Source: Vibrio toranzoniae
Lineage (GTDB): Bacteria > Pseudomonadota > Gammaproteobacteria > Enterobacterales > Vibrionaceae
Assembly (NCBI RefSeq): GCF_024347655.1
Contig: NZ_AP025514.1
Location: 2,418,001-2,482,000, forward strand
Reading direction: 5' to 3'
DNA length: 64,000 bases
This document shows positions 1 to 8,739 of this stretch, piece by piece. The position numbers and the translations under genes are program-made. Position 1 is the stretch's first letter. Every line of letters begins with the position of its first letter. The notes under the pieces were generated by a model. The model did not search any database. It was not told where the DNA came from and was given only the letters and a program-made list of their open reading frames with translations.

Positions 1-401
1 GAATTGGTCATACGGAAACGATACGTTTGATCGCCCGCCTTATATTCGAAGTAGTTACCATCAAACTCAAAGTAAGTTGCAACAATAGAACCCGCCATTG
101 ATACACCATTAGCATTTAACACAAACTCATCCGTCGCATAATGCGCAACATCTTGTTCTACCCAAGTACCATAAAGCAAGTGATTTGGCGTTACTGAATC
201 TTGCAATCGAGTGATCACATCACCAAAAAGTGACACCACTGCGAACGAACCTACCAAAGCCAAAACCATGAGACAACGCTCGATGATCTTACGCTTTAAC
301 TTAGATTGGTTTCGCTGTTCTTCCTTACTATAAAGGCCTGTGGTTATCTCATCGATCTTGTTCTTTGTTGCTGGAGCTTGTTGCATTCGGTAACTACTCA
401 T
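1..401 (-). CDS. Small membrane protein, DUF2850-like, 3' part beyond the window
   Basis: The minus strand reads without a stop from an ATG at 401 to the window edge. ATG codons at 416 and 386 are in the same frame, so the exact start is unsure. The product has a charged N-terminus of about 30 residues, one hydrophobic segment around residues 38-56 (RCLMVLALVGSFAVVSLFG) and an extracytoplasmic part with a YGTWVEQDVA stretch. That plan fits the short single-pass Vibrio proteins annotated as DUF2850, which I recall near argA in vibrios. The family name is from memory and is not proven here. It is transcribed away from argA, so the 402-546 gap holds two divergent promoters. Confidence 0.45.
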   Translation of the reverse strand, partial: MSSYRMQQAPATKNKIDEITTGLYSKEEQRNQSKLKRKIIERCLMVLALVGSFAVVSLFGDVITRLQDSVTPNHLLYGTWVEQDVAHYATDEFVLNANGVSMAGSIVATYFEFDGNYFEYKAGDQTYRFRMTN

Positions 402-494
402 AAAGATGCTATGCATATTCTACACTGAGACCGTTTATATAATGAAGTCTAGATAAGAATAGTTTGCGCTTTATTCCAAAAAGTGTTGTTTAAA

Positions 495-530
495 TTTGAA
501 TTTAAATGCTAAATTATCGAATAAATAAAC
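495..530 (+). promoter_or_regulatory. Possible ArgR (ARG box) site before argA
   Basis: Two adjacent AT-rich near-palindromes lie 17-50 bases before argA. The first has a good left half (TTGAAT at 496-501) and a poor right half. The second (513-530) contains CGAATAAAT. Paired 18-bp ARG boxes are the usual arrangement before arginine biosynthesis genes in gammaproteobacteria. The match is partial, so this is a candidate only. Confidence 0.25.
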
Positions 531-546
531 AAAATGGACTTGTTCT

Positions 547-1887
547 GTGAAATTAAGAAGTACAGCGCTAGTAAAAGGTTTCAGACAATCAACCCCTTAC
601 GTAAATGCTCACCGTGGCAAGACTATGGTAATTATGCTGGGAGGCGAAGCCGTTGCCGCTAAAAACTTTGGCAATATTATTAATGATATAGCTTTACTCC
701 ACAGCCTTGGAGTCAAGATAGTTCTTGTTCATGGGGCAAGACCTCAGATAAACCAACTGTTGGTAAAACAAGATTGCCATACGCCTTATCACAAGAATAT
801 TAGGGTCACTGACGAGTATTCTCTGGGTGTCGCGATGCAGGCTGCAGGCCAATTACAGCTGGCTATTACCGCTCGTCTTTCAATGAGCTTGAACAACACC
901 CCAATGGCGGGCACTCAACTGAATGTGATGAGCGGCAACTTTATCACCGCTCAACCGCTAGGCGTGGATGATGGCACAGACTACTGTCATAGTGGGCGTA
1001 TTCGTCGAATCGATATTGAAGGGATTAATCGCACACTCGACCAAGGTTCCATCGTATTACTTGGCCCGATTGCCAGTTCAGTCACCGGCGAAAGCTTTAA
1101 TCTGCTTTCAGAAGAGGTCGCGACCCAAGTTGCAATTCGCCTAAAGGCAGACAAGCTGATTGGTTTTTGTTCCGAACAAGGTGTAACTGACGAAAACGGT
1201 AATGTCCTCGCCGAACTTTTCCCTAAAGACGCGAAACAAATTCTAGAACGCTTAACGGAATCTCAGAACCCGACAGAAGACATGAGTACCGGAACGCTGC
1301 GTTTTTTAAAGGGAGCTATCTCCGCTTGCCACGCAGGTGTGCCTCGCTGTCACTTAATCAGCTACAAAGTGGATGGCGCATTGATCCAAGAGCTGTTCTC
1401 TTTCGACGGTATTGGAACCCAAGTGGTCATGGCGAGTGCCGAACAAGTAAGACAAGCTCAGATTGATGATATCGGTGGTATCTTTGACCTCATTCGTCCG
1501 CTTGAAGAACAAGGCATCCTCGTTCGTCGTTCAAGAGAGCAGTTAGAGCAAGAAGTCCATCGCTTTACTATTATCGAGAAAGACGGACTGATTATTGGCT
1601 GCGCTGCACTATACGCTTACCCAGAAGATCACATGGCAGAGATGGCCTGTGTGGCTATCCACCCTGACTATCGAGATGGAAACCGTGGCCAGTTACTATT
1701 GGATTACATGCGTCATCAATCCAAATCTCGTGATATCGACCAGATTTTTGTTCTTACCACACATAGCCTACATTGGTTTCGTGAACAAGGGTTTTACGAA
1801 ATAGGTGTCGACGAGTTGCCGATGAAGAAACAAGGTTTGTACAACTATCAACGGAATTCAAAAATTCTAGCCCTAGACGTTCAGTGA
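547..1887 (+). CDS. argA: Amino-acid N-acetyltransferase (N-acetylglutamate synthase)
   Basis: Catalyses acetyl-CoA + L-glutamate to N-acetylglutamate, the first step of arginine synthesis, in the cytoplasm. The 446 residues match the bifunctional-looking ArgA plan: an amino-acid-kinase-like domain (about 25-285, with VIMLGGEAV and VLVHGARPQ), which in this family binds the arginine inhibitor, followed by a GNAT acetyltransferase domain (about 295-435, with [20 protein letters not shown] as the acetyl-CoA loop). The start is GTG at 547 with only a weak ribosome site. It is chosen because the N-terminus [12 protein letters not shown] matches known Vibrio ArgA starts. It is convergent with recD, with a small unknown gene and a hairpin between them. 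Confidence 0.95.
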   Translation: MKLRSTALVKGFRQSTPYVNAHRGKTMVIMLGGEAVAAKNFGNIINDIALLHSLGVKIVLVHGARPQINQLLVKQDCHTPYHKNIRVTDEYSLGVAMQAAGQLQLAITARLSMSLNNTPMAGTQLNVMSGNFITAQPLGVDDGTDYCHSGRIRRIDIEGINRTLDQGSIVLLGPIASSVTGESFNLLSEEVATQVAIRLKADKLIGFCSEQGVTDENGNVLAELFPKDAKQILERLTESQNPTEDMSTGTLRFLKGAISACHAGVPRCHLISYKVDGALIQELFSFDGIGTQVVMASAEQVRQAQIDDIGGIFDLIRPLEEQGILVRRSREQLEQEVHRFTIIEKDGLIIGCAALYAYPEDHMAEMACVAIHPDYRDGNRGQLLLDYMRHQSKSRDIDQIFVLTTHSLHWFREQGFYEIGVDELPMKKQGLYNYQRNSKILALDVQ

Positions 1888-2089
1888 AACTTTCAGATGC
1901 TAGTCACACTTTCTCATTAAAATAATTGCAAATGTAATCGTTTGCTGTGCAATTTTTAACAAATATGCACTTTCACTCACACGTATAATTGTATAGTATT
2001 TAGCCGCTTTAATGATATTAACAAATAATTTTAATTGGATTACCATCTTGATAATCGTATCGAGTTAATTAAGGTGGTCACTGCACGGA

Positions 2090-2359
2090 TTGCTATACCC
2101 GTTGACGGTCAGCACGCTAGAAATAGCTCTGCTCGTTGATATAAACAGCAAAAAGAGCACCATTGATATGAGAACCATTGTTTGTAACTCGCTGCAAAGT
2201 TTTTGGGATATGGCCGACAACCAATTCTTAGAAGGGCTAGACGTACACTGCGTGTTCCCTGTGAGTGAGAACCTTAAAGAGTTTATTTTGAATTGCCAAG
2301 CAAAGTACAAGATAAACCATATATCGTTTACTCGAGCGTTTTTAAGCTCTGATTCCTAA
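2090..2359 (+). CDS. Hypothetical protein, 89 residues, possibly 5'-broken
   Basis: An open frame of 89 codons from a TTG to a TAA at 2357-2359, followed eight bases later by a clean hairpin, which supports a real transcript. I do not recognise the product. It has two cysteines and a plausible mixed alpha/beta composition (LEGLDVHCVFPVSENLKEF). No good ribosome site precedes the TTG. A second frame starts at GTG 2074 and reads VVTARIAIPVDGQ before a stop. That looks like the first strand of a NifX/NifB-like cofactor-binding fold, so the gene may be frameshifted near 2112. The likeness is weak. No ATG start lies upstream in frame. Confidence 0.35.
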   Translation: MLYPLTVSTLEIALLVDINSKKSTIDMRTIVCNSLQSFWDMADNQFLEGLDVHCVFPVSENLKEFILNCQAKYKINHISFTRAFLSSDS

Positions 2360-2367
2360 TAACGCTC

Positions 2368-2391
2368 AAAGCAACCAAGGATGGTTGCTTT
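2368..2391 (+). terminator. Rho-independent-like hairpin
   Basis: AAAGCAACCA, a four-base loop, then TGGTTGCTTT: a 10-bp perfect stem right after the small gene ending at 2359 and ahead of convergent recD. Confidence 0.65.
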
Positions 2392-2463
2392 ATGTATACG
2401 CTATCCCCCCTGCAATTTGGTCACTTGACTCTCCTAAACACTTTCGCCAAGTATCTATCTTCG

Positions 2464-4656
2464 TTAGCTGGTTAAGCGACTGCCTAAACCACTCACTCGC
2501 TCTGTTTTCACCTTAATACCACGCTTCAATACATTCGTATCACTGAACATCATCAGTCGTTTCTTCGCTCGTGTAATACCGGTATAGATAAGCTCTCGTG
2601 TTAAAATTGGACTAAAATCTGGTGGTAAGATCATTAAGGTCAGATCAAATTCACTACCTTGAGATTTGTGTATCGTCATCGAATAAGCCGTTTCATGATC
2701 GGGGACTCGGCTTGGTAACACCGCTTTCACGCTGCCATCCGGCAATTCAAAATAAACCTTCAATCTAGGTGCTGTATCAGAATGACTCGAATCAGATTCA
2801 AGCATACATATACCAATATCACCATTGTATAAACCCAAACCATGATCGTTACGCGTTACCATTACAGGACGTCCGTGATACCACAACTCATCGTTGTGTG
2901 GATTCACCAAGCGTCTGGCGGCAAGTGCTCTTTCGATTCGCTGGTTGAGGCCTTTAACACCAAAGTCACCTTCACGAATGGAACACAGCAATCGACATTG
3001 GCTGAACAAGTCGAGCACCGATTTAGCTCTCGCTTCCTGAGTTTCTAATTCTTCTAACGGCACGTTCATTCGGTTCAGATACGCACCATACTCATTGACT
3101 AAAGTACGCAGCATCAAGTTATAGCTATCGCTTGATAGAGGATGATTTTCAATATCGCCAAATCCTTTGGCAAACACTTGATCGACCTGCTTAGCCGAGC
3201 CGTTATTGATTGCTTTTGCCAACTGTCCGATACCTGAACGCGCATCGAAACGATAACTCTTTTGCAGCATACACAAGCTATCTGCAATCGCAGGAGGATT
3301 AACCGCTCCTGTTTTGACTTGTCTTGGTTTAGCTATCGCATCAAAGCCTGTCATTTCCGCAATCAAATTGCCTTGCGCGCTGCTGTAACCGGCAGAGTTA
3401 AATGAGCAAATATCACCCAACACCGCGCCAGCTTCAACGGAAGCGAGTTGATCTTTATCCCCAAGCAGAATCAGCCTTGCGTGTTCAGGGAGTGCATCCA
3501 CCAGTTTATACATCATGGATAAGTCGACCATAGAAGCTTCATCCACCACCAAGATATCAAGGTGAAGTGGATTACGTCGGTTATGTCTAAACTCAGCACG
3601 ATTAGGAATCGCGCCAAGCAGCCTGTGCAAAGTGCTCGATTCAGTGGGTATGTTGGCTTTTACTTCAGGCGCTAAAGGCAGTTGCTCAATCGCTTTACCA
3701 ATCGACTCGGTTAAACGCGCCGCCGCTTTACCCGTTGGTGCCACCAGCTTGATCGTCGGTGTTTTACCTTGGCTGAGTGATTGCTCGACCATAGCCGAAA
3801 GCAACTTAGTTACCGTGGTCGTTTTACCAGTACCCGGCCCACCAGAAATCACCGCAAAGCGACGACTCAACGCCACGGCTGCCGCTACTTTTTGCCAGTT
3901 CAAACATGCCGATAACGGTACCAAGCTGTCTAGAACATCTAGGTCTGTCACTTGCTTGGCTTGTACAATCGCTTGGTCAATTGCGCCCCAATTCAGAGGT
4001 TGCTCATCGACGATATCAAGATGATCACACACCAGCTGTTGGCGTAATACCTGAGACGTTTGTTGGTTTGCTTCAGCCTTCGCTAAGGCGTTAAACAGAA
4101 AATGATAGCTGCGTGCAAAGAGCTGATTGAGTGTTTCAGTCAGCGCCTTTTTCTGTTCAATATTGAACTCGACTGGCTTACTTAAACGGTTTAACGTTTC
4201 AGCCAACACGACTTCATAGTTCCAATAGCGTTGTAAGTAGACACGCTGCCCATCAAACATCAACGGCTTAACGCAATCATTGGTTGTGCCAACGAGGTTA
4301 GATGATTGAAGTACCGTCACCCAGTCAATGCCTAACAATTTCTGGTTCAATTGCAGCGCCGTTTCACCGTACAAACCGAGTAACTGGGCAAGGTCTGCTG
4401 TTTGAGCTTGTATAAGCTGAGTACAAATGTGTCCTTTGCCTAATTCATGGCTCACTACCCCAGCAAGAAAGCCGATCTCTTGAGAGCAACTCGTGGCTTG
4501 CTGAGCAATAAAACGGGCAAATTGATAATCCAACTGACGAATAGAACCCTTATCCGCAAGGAACTTGAGTACATCCATAAGTTGCTCAGGAATAAGTGAA
4601 ACTGGCTTTACTGTGTTCGCAGCTTCTATGCTGGTATTAGTGGTTGTTGTTGTCAT
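2464..4656 (-). CDS. recD: Exodeoxyribonuclease V subunit alpha, 5'-3' helicase
   Basis: The fast 5'-3' SF1 helicase subunit of RecBCD, which processes double-strand breaks and degrades foreign linear DNA. Of 730 residues, an N-terminal RecB-interaction region (1-250) precedes the helicase core: Walker A GGPGTGKT at 272-279, DEASMVDLSMM as Walker B, LLGDKDQL as motif III, and the C-terminal motif TIHKSQGSEFD with YTGITRAKK. It is longer than the roughly 608-residue E. coli protein; I see extra sequence in the accessory regions rather than a fusion. The ATG overlaps the recB stop by one base (TAATG), so the two are translationally coupled. Confidence 0.95.
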   Translation of the reverse strand: MTTTTTNTSIEAANTVKPVSLIPEQLMDVLKFLADKGSIRQLDYQFARFIAQQATSCSQEIGFLAGVVSHELGKGHICTQLIQAQTADLAQLLGLYGETALQLNQKLLGIDWVTVLQSSNLVGTTNDCVKPLMFDGQRVYLQRYWNYEVVLAETLNRLSKPVEFNIEQKKALTETLNQLFARSYHFLFNALAKAEANQQTSQVLRQQLVCDHLDIVDEQPLNWGAIDQAIVQAKQVTDLDVLDSLVPLSACLNWQKVAAAVALSRRFAVISGGPGTGKTTTVTKLLSAMVEQSLSQGKTPTIKLVAPTGKAAARLTESIGKAIEQLPLAPEVKANIPTESSTLHRLLGAIPNRAEFRHNRRNPLHLDILVVDEASMVDLSMMYKLVDALPEHARLILLGDKDQLASVEAGAVLGDICSFNSAGYSSAQGNLIAEMTGFDAIAKPRQVKTGAVNPPAIADSLCMLQKSYRFDARSGIGQLAKAINNGSAKQVDQVFAKGFGDIENHPLSSDSYNLMLRTLVNEYGAYLNRMNVPLEELETQEARAKSVLDLFSQCRLLCSIREGDFGVKGLNQRIERALAARRLVNPHNDELWYHGRPVMVTRNDHGLGLYNGDIGICMLESDSSHSDTAPRLKVYFELPDGSVKAVLPSRVPDHETAYSMTIHKSQGSEFDLTLMILPPDFSPILTRELIYTGITRAKKRLMMFSDTNVLKRGIKVKTERVSGLGSRLTS

Positions 4657-7600
4657 TATAGAAGCCCCATCTGTCCAGTTTCATTGTCATTCAATTGTGC
4701 TGAACGTCTATCTATCACTTTACCGTCAATCAATTGATCCATTTCATCAAGTAACGCCAGTGTTGGTTTCGCTGAGAAAATACCTTGTTGAGATTGACCG
4801 TCCATTCCTCGTAAGAACAAGTAATAAACACCACCAAAATGTTGTTCATAGCTGTAATTGGCAACGCGGCTACGTAAAAAGCGGTGCAGCGCCAATGCAT
4901 AGATCTGATATTGCAGATCATAGCGGTGGTCGGCCATCGCCGATTTCAATGCTTCACCATGGTATACGGCAACATCATCTCCCAAGTGGTTCGATTTCCA
5001 GTCGAGTACATAGTATTTACCTTGATGCTCGAACACCAAATCGATGAAGCCTTTCAGCATACCTTGCACGGTTTGGAAACCTAGGTCGCCCGCTTTAGCG
5101 GATAGCGGATCATGATATTGAATGGTTTGATTCAATTCCGATGCGGCTAACACTTCGATCGGTAGTAAGAACTCCATCTCAACTAAGCGTTGCGTCGAAT
5201 CTTTCTCGCTTAGCTTTAAGCTTTTACCATCCAATGCTGTGTTAAGAACGGTATCGACCAGTTGCTGAAGCACAGGTAACCACTCTAATTCGTATTGTTC
5301 AGACTCTAATAAGTGAGTGATGATTTGCGTGTTTTGTTCGCTGGTTGCTGGCTCGGTAAATTCAACATCCTCAAACAAGGTGTGTAAGAAAGTACCTGGG
5401 CGAGCACCACGTGGGAACGTAAAGATAGAGCGTTCAGGTTCGATCAACTCAGACTCATCCTGCTCATCAGCCGAATCAATATCGAAGCCAGACACCTCAA
5501 TGGTCGCGTCATGACTAGCACCATGGCTGCCTTGCTTTACAAGCCCCGAATAACTGGTGATACGCCAAGCTCGGTCGATTGAAGCCTTTAGCTCGTTCGC
5601 ATGTAAGTCTTCACTCACTTGCTCTGTTTGTACAAACACTTGCTCGTTAGCGGTTGGTGTTTCGGCTAACAACACACTGGAGTTCTTGCCCTCAATGGTT
5701 GCAAGAGCCTGATGTAATTCAGCAATACCTTGTTCTTGACCGTTTTGAACCAAATAGCCCATCGCACTTAAATGCACGCCGGTCGGTTCTTTGGTTGAAC
5801 GCCCTTTACGCAGTGGCGCCATACCAATGAAACAGCCATAAACGGCACGAGTCAGCGCTACATAAATCAAACGCAAGTCTTCCGCTAGTCGCTCTTTATC
5901 GGCTTGAGCTAAGGCACTGTCACTACCCGTAATATCCAGTACTGTGGTATCTGAATCATGGTCGTAGAATTTGCCTTCGCTAGCTTCTCGATAGCTCGCA
6001 ACAAATGGCAAGAATACTAAGTCATATTCCAAACCTTTCGACTTGTGAATAGTAACGATTTGAACCAAGTTTCTCTCTGATTCAAGACGCTGAATGTCAT
6101 CTTCACTGCCGCCTAAACCATTTTGAGCATCTGATATCGCTTCTGCTAGCCAGCGCAGCAAACCATAATCACTATCGAGCTCTTGTCTTGCCTGTTGCAG
6201 CAATTCGCCTATGTGCATCAAATCAGTAAGTGAGCGCTCACCATTTTCTTCTTCCAGTAAGCGTTCCGCGAGATGTCGTTTGCTAATCACGCTGCGCAGC
6301 ATTGGCAGCACGCCACGCTGTAGCCACAACTTACGATACTCACGAAATTCGTTAACGACGTTTTCCCACACCACTTCATCGTTGTTGAGTTCATCCAATG
6401 AAGCCGCATCCAGAGCAAACAACTCAGAGGCTAAACTCGCGCGCAATGCACGATCATTTTCAGGTGTCAGCACCGCTTGTAGCAGGCGTTGAATATCTTG
6501 CGCTACTAAGCTGGTGAACACACTGTCTCGGTTCGACAAATACACACTCGCGATACCCTGTTCAGACAGGGCGTTCTTGATTAGACGGCCTTCACTGCCG
6601 GTTCGAACCAAGACAGCAATATCACCCGCATTCACGGCATGTTGTTTTTTGCCGTTATCAAAATAAGCTTGCTGGTTTTGAGAAGCGGTCAGAATGGTTT
6701 GAATTTGACTCGCCGTCGCCTCAGCCATCGCCTTATGATATTCGCCCTTTGGTAACGGCTTGTCTTCAGCCTCTTGCAGCCAAAAGGTAAGTGCGTGCTG
6801 AGTTTCTCCGTTCATCACCCATTGGCGTTTGTCGGCCGATGGACTGGCAGCTACGGGTAAGAATGGGATGTCTTGGTCGTAGATAAACGGGCTGTCCGAA
6901 TTCATAAACACTTGGTTTACTGCACTGACCATATCGGCACTTGAACGCCAGTTAGTCCCTAAGGTGTAGTGAGCACTAACTTGGTTTCTCGCCTTGATAT
7001 AGGTAAAGATATCTGCGCCACGGAAGCCATAAATAGCCTGCTTCGGGTCACCGATCATAAACAAGCCGCACTGCGAATTATCGAGATAGATTCGGCTAAA
7101 AATACTGTATTGCAGCGGGTCGGTATCTTGGAATTCATCGATCATCGCAACCGGGTAGAGTGTGCGAATTCTTTCCACCAGCAATGATTGCTCATCGACA
7201 TCAATCGATGCAGATAACTGAGTCAGCAAGTCATCAAACGATAACCACTGCTTTTGCTGTTTAGCCTTAGCGAGCATAGTTCGACAATGGGTAATCGCAT
7301 GTGCCAATAACGGAGCTTTCAAGTCGGCTGGGTGATTTAAGAAATCTTCAATCGCTTCGAAAACGGCATGCTGAGGTGCGGTGCCTTTCGGTGTTTTCTC
7401 GATTAAAGTGGCTTGCGAGAACTTCTCTAATTTGTCTGGGAACTGGTAATCATGGGTGTCGCTCTGCGCCCATGCTGTGACCGCTTCTAGCCATGTCGGC
7501 AGAGACTTCTTGGTGTAACTGCGCTTGTTCACATCTGAACCTGAGATCAAAGCCAAAAAGTCCGCTTCAAATTCACACCACAGCGCTTTGAGCTGCTTCA

Positions 7601-8330
7601 CTTTGTCTAGGTTCTGGTTGTGCAGAGTTTGCAAATCACCCGACATAGCATCTACCGTCAATTTCAGCGGCGATCCTGTCAGATAACGATTTACGTCTGC
7701 TAATAATGCAGCCGGTGACCCCCAGATATGACGAACCTCACCAGCCAGTTGAATAGGTAGCGGATAAAACTGCTTACGCCAATAATCGGCAACCACTTGC
7801 GCTTTCAGATGGCTTTCATCGGTCACAAATTCGTTATCGAAACGGCTTCCGGACTCGAAGGCATTTTGAGTCAACATTCGCTGACAGAAGCCATGAATGG
7901 TGTAGACAGCAGCCTCGTCCATTTGCCTTTCGGCATTGAGCAGTGTTTTCGCAGCGCCAGCATGATCATCGATGGCTTGCAACAGAGGCGCAATCACTGG
8001 GTCGTCACTTTGACCACGAGCAAACGCAATGCGCGCATCATGGATTCGGGCACGAATACGATCTCGCAGCTCTGCAGTTGCCGCTTCAGTAAAGGTCACC
8101 ACCAGAATTTGGTCTACGGTTAACGGTTCATGGTGTCGGGTGGCTTCGTTCAGATCACCTTGCGGTGCAGCCGTGCCGTGCCCGAGCAGTAAGCGCAAAT
8201 ACAAGCCAGCAATGGTGAATGTTTTACCCGTACCTGCTGATGCTTCAATTAAACGCGCACCATGAAGTGGAAACGTCATGGTATCGAGTGTCTGTGGAGT
8301 GATTACCTGAACACTGCTTGTGGTCGTCAT
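4656..8330 (-). CDS. recB: Exodeoxyribonuclease V subunit beta, helicase-nuclease
   Basis: The 3'-5' helicase and only nuclease of RecBCD. The 1224 residues hold Walker A ASAGTGKT at 30-37, DEFQDTDPLQ (motif II), GDPKQAIYGFRGAD (motif III), TIHKSKGLEYD and VALTRA (motifs V-VI). A C-terminal RecB-family nuclease domain has the catalytic DWKSNHLG motif near residue 1125, the equivalent of DYKSNWLG in E. coli. Length is close to the usual 1180. It follows recC after a 409-base gap that holds a possible small gene and precedes recD with a one-base overlap. No ptrA (pitrilysin) gene lies between recC and recB, unlike in E. coli. Confidence 0.96.
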   Translation of the reverse strand: MTTTSSVQVITPQTLDTMTFPLHGARLIEASAGTGKTFTIAGLYLRLLLGHGTAAPQGDLNEATRHHEPLTVDQILVVTFTEAATAELRDRIRARIHDARIAFARGQSDDPVIAPLLQAIDDHAGAAKTLLNAERQMDEAAVYTIHGFCQRMLTQNAFESGSRFDNEFVTDESHLKAQVVADYWRKQFYPLPIQLAGEVRHIWGSPAALLADVNRYLTGSPLKLTVDAMSGDLQTLHNQNLDKVKQLKALWCEFEADFLALISGSDVNKRSYTKKSLPTWLEAVTAWAQSDTHDYQFPDKLEKFSQATLIEKTPKGTAPQHAVFEAIEDFLNHPADLKAPLLAHAITHCRTMLAKAKQQKQWLSFDDLLTQLSASIDVDEQSLLVERIRTLYPVAMIDEFQDTDPLQYSIFSRIYLDNSQCGLFMIGDPKQAIYGFRGADIFTYIKARNQVSAHYTLGTNWRSSADMVSAVNQVFMNSDSPFIYDQDIPFLPVAASPSADKRQWVMNGETQHALTFWLQEAEDKPLPKGEYHKAMAEATASQIQTILTASQNQQAYFDNGKKQHAVNAGDIAVLVRTGSEGRLIKNALSEQGIASVYLSNRDSVFTSLVAQDIQRLLQAVLTPENDRALRASLASELFALDAASLDELNNDEVVWENVVNEFREYRKLWLQRGVLPMLRSVISKRHLAERLLEEENGERSLTDLMHIGELLQQARQELDSDYGLLRWLAEAISDAQNGLGGSEDDIQRLESERNLVQIVTIHKSKGLEYDLVFLPFVASYREASEGKFYDHDSDTTVLDITGSDSALAQADKERLAEDLRLIYVALTRAVYGCFIGMAPLRKGRSTKEPTGVHLSAMGYLVQNGQEQGIAELHQALATIEGKNSSVLLAETPTANEQVFVQTEQVSEDLHANELKASIDRAWRITSYSGLVKQGSHGASHDATIEVSGFDIDSADEQDESELIEPERSIFTFPRGARPGTFLHTLFEDVEFTEPATSEQNTQIITHLLESEQYELEWLPVLQQLVDTVLNTALDGKSLKLSEKDSTQRLVEMEFLLPIEVLAASELNQTIQYHDPLSAKAGDLGFQTVQGMLKGFIDLVFEHQGKYYVLDWKSNHLGDDVAVYHGEALKSAMADHRYDLQYQIYALALHRFLRSRVANYSYEQHFGGVYYLFLRGMDGQSQQGIFSAKPTLALLDEMDQLIDGKVIDRRSAQLNDNETGQMGLL

Positions 8331-8571
8331 ACCTTACTGCCTTCTGATAAATTAGTCTGTTACAAATGTGACCTAGCGTAGAAAATGTCATTCAATTTAC
8401 GTCCTACGCTGATTTGTTAATAGTTAGTGCGATCTCTCTCACGGATCAATTCAGATCGCCTCGCTACTATGCGCCCACGAGTTCAGGAGCGCGATTCGAG
8501 TTTTATACTCATGCGTTACTTTGAACCACAGAATAATGGTCCCTCTGACCTGTGGCCGTACAGCGAACGCC

Positions 8572-8733
8572 CTACACTAATAATGATTTACTGGCGGCCA
8601 CTTTATTTCCTGTACCTTGCTTCTCTTCACCTTGATTCCATTCACATTGAAAGCAAGCACCCCAAATGCTGACCAGCAACTCTCTTTCGTCATTCATTAA
8701 TTCAGCGCACCCGCGATTGATCTTATCGATCAC
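8572..8733 (-). CDS. Possible 53-residue protein between recC and recB
   Basis: Right after the recC stop (8740-8742) the minus strand shows a GGAG ribosome site that lies within the last recC codons, then in-frame GTG codons at 8739 and 8733. The frame stays open to a TAG at 8572-8574. From GTG 8733, nine bases after the GGAG, it would give 53 residues including INRGCAELMNDERELLVSIW and a lone GACFQCEW cysteine pair. I do not recognise it. Support is the coupled start and position inside the rec operon; against it are the GTG start, the glycine/lysine-rich tail and short length. The rest of the gap, 8331-8571, shows no gene. Confidence 0.3.
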   Translation of the reverse strand: MIDKINRGCAELMNDERELLVSIWGACFQCEWNQGEEKQGTGNKVAASKSLLV

Positions 8734-8739
8734 AACCAC

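Noticed and set aside
4565..5047. Long antisense frame across recD/recB junction
   Set aside because: Shadow of recB and recD coding; no start signal or family resemblance.
8427..8672. Plus-strand 81-codon frame in the recC-recB gap
   Set aside because: No ribosome site, odd composition, and antisense to the better-placed coupled frame after recC.
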